Origin: CAYGWP01 sp964353455
GTDB taxonomy: Bacteria > Planctomycetota > Phycisphaerae > FEN-1346
Direction: 5' to 3'
DNA length: 8,434 nucleotides
Assembly (NCBI GenBank): GCA_964353455.1
Contig: CAYGWP010000016.1
Span: 1 to 8,434 of the forward strand
The notes below the pieces were generated by a model that had not been told where the DNA came from, made no database searches, and worked only from the letters and a program-made list of their open reading frames with translations. The translations under genes and the position numbers were made by a program. Every line of letters starts with the position of its first letter. Position 1 is the first letter of the stretch. Shown piece by piece: positions 4,650-8,434 of the stretch.

Positions 4650-5245
4650 TACTTGGTCTCCGATTTTGCGGGCGGCGTGGCGGCGGGCTTCGCGTCGGTT
4701 GCCGGGGCGGACTTCTCCGCTGCGCCGGCCGGAGCGGCGCCTGCCGCTGGGGCCTTCGGCGAGATGTCCACGCCGCTTGCCGTGATCACGTAGTTGCCGG
4801 CGAAGATCTCGCTGGGCTTGCGGGTCCAGACGAACGCGCGGGCCCTCAGCGCCGTCGTCTCGGTCAGCGCGAGTTCGCCGCTATAGGTCGGCGAGTCGCT
4901 GGTTGGCTCGCTGCCGTCGGTTGTGTAGTGGATCCGGCTAAAGAGGCCCGCGCTGGCGATGGTGACCTTCACCGTGCCGGTGTACTGTCCGGGTTTGGGC
5001 GTGAACTTCGGGGTCACGGGGGGACTGATGAACCAGAGGGCCAGGATCGACAGGAGGAACAGGACGCCGCCGAGGACGGCGGTGGCCTTGATGAAGACGT
5101 CGGCGGTCTTTGTGCCGAAGGCGCTGGAGCCGCCGGCGCGGCCGAACGCGCCGGCCAGGCCGCCGCCGCGGCCGCGCTGGATCAGCACCAGCAGCGTCAG
5201 CACCACCCCGCACAGCATGAACAGGATGACGAAGAAGGTTTCCAC
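4649..5245 (-). CDS. secG: SecG translocase subunit fused to a chitobiase-C-terminal-like domain
   Basis: SecG is the non-essential third subunit of the SecYEG channel and eases SecA-driven export. Residues 1-75 are canonical: transmembrane segment 1 (about 4-22), the cytoplasmic loop LIQRGRGGGLAGAFGRAGGS (21-40) with SAFGTKTADVF after it, and transmembrane segment 2 (about 52-73). Ordinary SecG ends soon after. Here residues 77-155 form a beta-rich module matching the chitobiase/beta-hexosaminidase C-terminal pattern: PKFTPKPGQYTGTVKVTI, then IHYTTDGSEPTSDSPTYSG, then TTALRARAF. A Pro/Ala tail follows (163-198). With SecG's usual topology this module lies outside the inner membrane. The GTG start at 5245 has GAAAGG 8 nt upstream. 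tpiA-secG adjacency is common in bacteria. The SecG call is firm. The domain's role is unknown. Confidence 0.92.
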   Translation of the reverse strand: METFFVILFMLCGVVLTLLVLIQRGRGGGLAGAFGRAGGSSAFGTKTADVFIKATAVLGGVLFLLSILALWFISPPVTPKFTPKPGQYTGTVKVTIASAGLFSRIHYTTDGSEPTSDSPTYSGELALTETTALRARAFVWTRKPSEIFAGNYVITASGVDISPKAPAAGAAPAGAAEKSAPATDAKPAATPPAKSETK

Positions 5246-5421
5246 AGGCGTTACCTTTCGTTATGACGCGCGACCCTTCGGGTCGCGGCTAAAAGTGAAA
5301 TCTCAGGCGTTGCCTTTCATTGTGGCGCGCGACCCTTCGGGTCGCGGCTAAAAGTGAAATCTCAGGCGTTGCCTTTCATTGTGACGCGCGACCCTGGGGG
5401 TCGCGGTCAGGAGTCAGACCT
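5245..5421 (-). repeat. Three tandem 59-bp repeats with hairpins upstream of secG
   Basis: Units lie at 5245-5303, 5304-5362 and 5363-5421, with an exact 59-bp period. Each contains a perfect palindrome with 8-bp arms (CGCGACCC/GGGTCGCG) at 5269-5287, 5328-5346 and 5387-5405. The 3-nt loop is TTC, TTC and TGG on the plus strand, so the loop varies while the stem does not. On the minus strand each unit ends with AAAGG(C/T)AACGCCTG. In the secG-proximal unit this is the secG Shine-Dalgarno and the first base of its GTG. The distal unit overlaps the last codons and TGA of tpiA and is the most diverged in that part. Without T-runs these are not standard terminators. Confidence 0.85.
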
Positions 5422-6184
5422 TTTTTGCCCGCGCGCCTTCGGTGATGATCGTGGTAAACGCGTCGGCCTTGAGGCTGGCGCCGCCGACCAATGCGCCGTC
5501 GATGTCGGGCCGGCTCATCAGGTCGAAGTTGTTGTCGGGCTTGACGCTCCCGCCGTACTGGATCCGCACCTCTTCGGCCAGGACTGCGTCGTAGAGGCCA
5601 GCCAGCAACCGGCGGATGAAGGCGTGCACCTCCTGCGCCTGCTCGGGCGTGGCCGTCAGGCCCGTGCCGATGGCCCAGACCGGCTCGTACGCGATGACGA
5701 CCTGCCGCGTCTGGTCCTTCGAGAGACCCGCCAGGCCGCTGGTCACGTGGCGGCGGACGACCGTTTCGGTCTGGTTGGCCTTGCGTTCTTCGATATTCTC
5801 TCCGACGCAGAGGATCGGCTTCAGGCCGAACTTGAAGGCCGCGTGCACCTTCTTCGAGATGAACTCATCGGTCTCGCCGAAGATGTGCCGCCGCTCGCTG
5901 TGGCCCAGGATGACGTACGTGCATCCGAGGTCCGTGAGCATCGGGCCGGCGATCTCGCCGGTCAGCGCGCCGCTCGCGTCGGTGTGCATGTTCTGGCCCG
6001 CGAGCACCAGTGGCGTGCCCTTGGCGGCGGCCGCGGCCGCCTCGATGTAGCAGGCGGGGGGGGCGACGCCGACCTCGACGCCCTTCGCGCCGACGGCCGC
6101 CGTCGCGGTGGCCGCAGCCAGGGCGCGGGCGCCGGCCCGGTCGAGGTTCATTTTCCAGTTTGCGCATATAAACGGTTTTCGCAT
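5414..6184 (-). CDS. tpiA: Triosephosphate isomerase
   Basis: TpiA interconverts dihydroxyacetone phosphate and glyceraldehyde 3-phosphate in glycolysis and gluconeogenesis. The 256-residue product carries every family landmark: NWKMN with catalytic Lys11 (9-13), GHSERR with the electrophilic His95 (94-99), AYEPVWAIGTG with catalytic-base Glu167 and the loop-6 lid (165-175), and the phosphate-binding YGGSV (210-214) and GGAS (234-237). The ATG at 6184 places MRKPFICANWKMN at the N-terminus as expected. A 12-codon longer frame to 6220 lacks family support. The start sits beside GGCG-AAAA-CGCC, a small hairpin that could partly cover the AAGG ribosome binding site. A C8 tract (minus strand, 6056-6063) encodes Ala-Pro-Pro and keeps the frame. 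secG follows after the repeat-filled spacer. Confidence 0.97.
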   Translation of the reverse strand: MRKPFICANWKMNLDRAGARALAAATATAAVGAKGVEVGVAPPACYIEAAAAAAKGTPLVLAGQNMHTDASGALTGEIAGPMLTDLGCTYVILGHSERRHIFGETDEFISKKVHAAFKFGLKPILCVGENIEERKANQTETVVRRHVTSGLAGLSKDQTRQVVIAYEPVWAIGTGLTATPEQAQEVHAFIRRLLAGLYDAVLAEEVRIQYGGSVKPDNNFDLMSRPDIDGALVGGASLKADAFTTIITEGARAKKV

Positions 6185-6237
6185 TGGCGTTTTCGCCTTT
6201 TCGGGCCGCGGTGTAATCACCAGGGGCTGATTGTGAA

Positions 6238-7263
6238 CTACGTTGGTTTTTGGAGTTCGCGGCCGACGGCCTGGGCGATCGGCGCAAGTTCCCTCATCAT
6301 GACCGCGAAGGCATCGGGCGTCAGTTGCTGCGGCCCGTCGCTCATCGCTTTCTCGGGGTCGGGATGGACCTCGACCATGATGCCCTGCGCCCCGGCCGCA
6401 ACGGCCGCCAGGGCCATCGGCGCCACGAGTTCCCTGCGGCCGGTCGCGTGACTCGGGTCAACGAAGACCGGCAGGTGCGACACGCCCTGGATGTTCGGCA
6501 CGGCCGACAGGTCCAGCGTGTACCGGGTGGACTTCTCGAAGCCCCGCACGCCGCGCTCGCACAGGATGACCTGGCGGTTGCCTTCCGAGAGGATGTACTC
6601 GGCCGACATGAGGAACTCTTCGATGGTTGCGGCAGGGTTGCGCTTGAGGAAGACGGGCTTCTGGAGCCGGCCGATCTCGGCCAGCAGGCGGAAGTTCTGC
6701 ATGTTCCGTGCGCCCACCTGGAGTACGTCGGCGTAGCGTGCCACAAGGTCCAGGTCCCGCACATCGACGACCTCGGTGACGGTGGGCAGTCCGACCTCCG
6801 CGCCGACGGCCTGGAGGATCTTCAGGCCTTCCTCACCCATGCCCTGGAAGGCATAGGGGCTGGTGCGCGGCTTGAAAGCGCCGCCGCGGAGCATGGCTGC
6901 GCCGGCCTTGCGGACGGCAAGTGCGGTCTCGCGGAACTGGCCGGCGCTCTCTATGCCGCAAGGCCCCGCGATTACCGCCAGGGCGGTTCCGCCGACCCTG
7001 ACCGGGCCGATCTTGATGATGGTGTCCTCGGCGTGGAAGTCGCGGCTGGCGAGTTTGTAGGGTTTCATGATGGGCATGACGGACTCGACGCCCGTCATGC
7101 CGGCGAAGAACTCGGGCCGCAGGAGCGTCTCGTCGCCGATTGCCCCGATGATCGTGCGGAACTCGCCCTTCGAGACGTGCGCCTTCAGGCCCACGTCCTC
7201 GATGCGGTGCACGACCGCACCCACCTGGTCGCCGGTCGCCTTGCTCTGCATTACGATGATCAT
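6238..7263 (-). CDS. aroF: 3-deoxy-7-phosphoheptulonate (DAHP) synthase, type I-beta with N-terminal regulatory domain
   Basis: DAHP synthase condenses phosphoenolpyruvate and erythrose 4-phosphate, committing carbon to the shikimate pathway. The 341-residue protein has an N-terminal ferredoxin/ACT-like domain (about 1-70, MIIVMQSKATGDQV...), the layout of the Thermotoga maritima enzyme whose domain mediates feedback inhibition. The barrel has AGPCGIES (99-106), GGAFKPRTSPYAFQG (127-141), LQVGARNMQNF (181-191), ILCERG (233-238), VDPSHATGR (268-276) and VEVHPDPEKAMSDG (297-310). Putative metal ligands Cys102, His272, Glu298 and Asp309 fall at the positions I recall for T. maritima. AGPCG replaces the common AGPCS, and KRNPAATIEE departs from the usual KRG. 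The ATG at 7263 is 13 nt after pheA with a weak purine-rich site, so coupling with pheA is plausible. The symbol aroF follows common usage. Confidence 0.95.
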   Translation of the reverse strand: MIIVMQSKATGDQVGAVVHRIEDVGLKAHVSKGEFRTIIGAIGDETLLRPEFFAGMTGVESVMPIMKPYKLASRDFHAEDTIIKIGPVRVGGTALAVIAGPCGIESAGQFRETALAVRKAGAAMLRGGAFKPRTSPYAFQGMGEEGLKILQAVGAEVGLPTVTEVVDVRDLDLVARYADVLQVGARNMQNFRLLAEIGRLQKPVFLKRNPAATIEEFLMSAEYILSEGNRQVILCERGVRGFEKSTRYTLDLSAVPNIQGVSHLPVFVDPSHATGRRELVAPMALAAVAAGAQGIMVEVHPDPEKAMSDGPQQLTPDAFAVMMRELAPIAQAVGRELQKPT

Positions 7264-7276
7264 CTGGCTTCTCGCC

Positions 7277-8356
7277 TTATGAGGCGCTCACGGCCGCCGG
7301 AAACGAGCCGAGGACCTCGAGCATCCGCGCATGAGAGCGGGCTTCGCCGAGGGCCTTCGCCACGCCCTCGTCCTTGGCGTGGCCCTCGATGTCAACGAAG
7401 AAGTAGTACTCCCATGACTTGGTGGGCGACGGATGCGATTCGATCTTCGTCATGTTGATGTCATGGTGCCGGAATACGTCGAGAATCTCGACGAGCGCCC
7501 CGGCGCGGTCGGGCACGCTGAAGAGGAGGCACGTCTTGTCGCGCCCGGTCGGCTCGGCGCTCTCGCGCCCCAGGACCAGGAACCGCGTCTGGTTCTGCGG
7601 GTTGTCCTCGATGGCCGGGTTCAGGACGTTCAGTCCGTACAGTTCTGCCGCCATGCTTGAGGCGATCGCAGCCGTGCCGTCCACGCGCGATGCCAGAAGC
7701 GCCGCCTCGGCCGTCGATCCGACGGCCACGAGGTCGGCCTGCGCCAGGTTGCGCGCGAGCCACCCGCGGCACTGGTCGAAGACCTGCGGCTTCGAGTACA
7801 CCTTCTTCACCTTCTCGATGACGCTGCGGGACAGGAGATTCTGGTGGACCGGCAACGCCATCTCGGCGCACACCTTCACCGGACCGGGAACGTCCAGGAA
7901 GCATTCCATCGTGTCGCGGATGGCGCCCCCGGTGGTGTTCTCGACCGGGACGATGCCGTAGTCGGCCGTCGCGCGGGCCACCTGGTCGAAGACAGCGGCA
8001 ATGTCGCGGACGGCCACCAGTTGCACGCTGCGCCCGAACTTCTCGAGGGCCGCAAGGTGGCTGAAACTCCCCTCCGGCCCGAGGTACGCCACCTTCAGCG
8101 CCTTCTCCAGGGCCAGACTCGCGCTCATCAGTTCCTTCCAGACGGCGACGAGCGCGGCCTCCGGCAGGGGCCCCTTGTTGGCTGCCACGACACGCTCCAT
8201 GACCTCCCGCTCGCGCTCCGGGGCATAGACGTCGGTCGTGCCGCTATCGTGCTTGAGCCGCCCGATCTCGACGGCGCAGCGGGCGCGCTCGTTTACCAAC
8301 TCGACGAGTTGGGCGTCGAGCGCGTCGATCCGCTTTCTCAGGTCTTCGAGGGTCAT
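7277..8356 (-). CDS. pheA: Bifunctional chorismate mutase / prephenate dehydratase (P-protein)
   Basis: PheA converts chorismate to prephenate and then to phenylpyruvate, the phenylalanine branch. The 359-residue protein has an AroQ-type chorismate mutase domain (about 1-85, MTLEDLRKRIDALDAQLVEL, with conserved Arg, Lys and Glu positions), a prephenate dehydratase domain with YLGPEGSFSHLAA (91-103), VPVENTTGGAI (136-146) and the NQTRF motif (255-259), and a C-terminal ACT domain (about 274-345) with GALV (286-289) and ESHP (306-309). The ACT motif is usually ESRP, so the arginine is replaced by histidine, which may alter phenylalanine feedback. The ATG at 8356 is preferred to an in-frame GTG at 8407, since LEDLRKRID normally sits at the N-terminus and GGGA lies about 6 nt before it. 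It is the first gene of the block in this window, and aroF follows after 13 nt. Confidence 0.95.
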   Translation of the reverse strand: MTLEDLRKRIDALDAQLVELVNERARCAVEIGRLKHDSGTTDVYAPEREREVMERVVAANKGPLPEAALVAVWKELMSASLALEKALKVAYLGPEGSFSHLAALEKFGRSVQLVAVRDIAAVFDQVARATADYGIVPVENTTGGAIRDTMECFLDVPGPVKVCAEMALPVHQNLLSRSVIEKVKKVYSKPQVFDQCRGWLARNLAQADLVAVGSTAEAALLASRVDGTAAIASSMAAELYGLNVLNPAIEDNPQNQTRFLVLGRESAEPTGRDKTCLLFSVPDRAGALVEILDVFRHHDINMTKIESHPSPTKSWEYYFFVDIEGHAKDEGVAKALGEARSHARMLEVLGSFPAAVSAS

Positions 8357-8434
8357 CTTGAGTCCCGGCGCTTCCGGCGCACACTCTCCCCGTCTCTGAA
8401 ACGCCACAATCTATCCGCCCGGGCCCGAATCGTC
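8357..8434 (-). other. Upstream region of pheA, window edge
   Basis: The 78 bases before pheA hold no gene I can support and no convincing promoter. GATAGATTGT (about 8403-8412) is faintly -10-like but lacks a -35 at proper distance. GCGC-CGGAA-GCGC near 8370 could form a 4-bp stem close to the ribosome binding site. No T-box, Phe-rich leader peptide or attenuator is visible, though the region is cut by the window end. Confidence 0.25.

Noticed and set aside
5304..5380. Mini-frames ATG AAA GGC AAC GCC TGA in the two distal secG-leader repeats
   Set aside because: Only five codons, without a ribosome binding site ahead of the ATG. They are better explained as duplicated copies of the secG ribosome binding region.
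5269..5405. The three secG-leader hairpins as intrinsic terminators of tpiA
   Set aside because: Stems are strong but none is followed by a T-run on either strand, and secG downstream needs transcription.
5245..5421. Tandem repeats as a CRISPR array
   Set aside because: The 59-bp units are contiguous and similar throughout, with no variable spacers, and there are no cas genes in the window.
5414..5440. A AAA AAG heptamer two codons before the tpiA stop, followed by a hairpin, resembling a programmed -1 frameshift site
   Set aside because: The spacer to the stem is about 14 nt, longer than usual for such sites. The shifted frame adds only about 14 residues from the repeat, and TpiA has no known frameshift product.
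6250..7458. Long plus-strand open frame of 402 codons opposite the DAHP synthase gene
   Set aside because: Antisense shadow of aroF and the end of pheA. The minus-strand protein has all DAHP synthase ligands and motifs.
8357..8434. Phe leader peptide or attenuator upstream of pheA
   Set aside because: No run of Phe codons, no alternative terminator structure and no T-run are visible in the 78 bases available.

Overview
This is a GC-rich, mostly housekeeping segment of a bacterial chromosome. Ten genes lie head-to-tail on the minus strand, in transcription order pheA, aroF (DAHP synthase), tpiA, secG, pyrE, yicC/yloC, gmk, rpoZ, coaC, coaB. They run from the right edge (about 8356) to about 788. 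At the left edge, two plus-strand genes of unknown function converge on this block: a 5'-truncated ORF (2-463) and a 58-codon gene (557-733) with a good promoter and ribosome binding site. The sequence does not name the organism. Gene order (tpiA-secG, yicC-gmk-rpoZ-coaC), high GC, frequent GTG starts, separate coaB and coaC genes and the style of the left-hand ORF make a planctomycete-like lineage my best guess, with modest confidence. I see no rRNA, tRNA, CRISPR array, transposase or phage gene.

Layout by function. pheA (chorismate mutase/prephenate dehydratase/ACT) and a type I-beta DAHP synthase supply phenylalanine precursors. tpiA serves central carbon metabolism. secG belongs to the Sec translocon. 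pyrE makes OMP. yicC, gmk and rpoZ form the common RNase / guanylate kinase / RNA polymerase omega cluster. coaC and coaB carry out two consecutive steps of CoA synthesis. Spacing is tight (1-nt overlap secG/pyrE, 2-nt gap gmk/rpoZ, 13 nt pheA/aroF), consistent with cotranscription of at least sub-blocks.

The unusual features are mainly in the spacers. (1) Between rpoZ and coaC lies a roughly 97-bp palindrome-of-palindromes with four alternating copies of one 8-mer. It is flanked by a 17-bp direct repeat that duplicates the coaC Shine-Dalgarno and GTG start, leaving a decoy start that opens a 63-codon frame overlapping coaC. (2) Between tpiA and secG, a 59-bp unit with a perfect 8-bp-stem hairpin is repeated three times in tandem, and the last copy supplies the secG ribosome binding site. 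(3) The pyrE-yicC spacer holds a related 'ACTKTTAGCCGC + GC-rich hairpin' element. (4) SecG carries an extra exported domain resembling the chitobiase/hexosaminidase C-terminal fold. I found no wholly new multi-gene system. The coaC leader and the SecG fusion are the two observations most worth following up.
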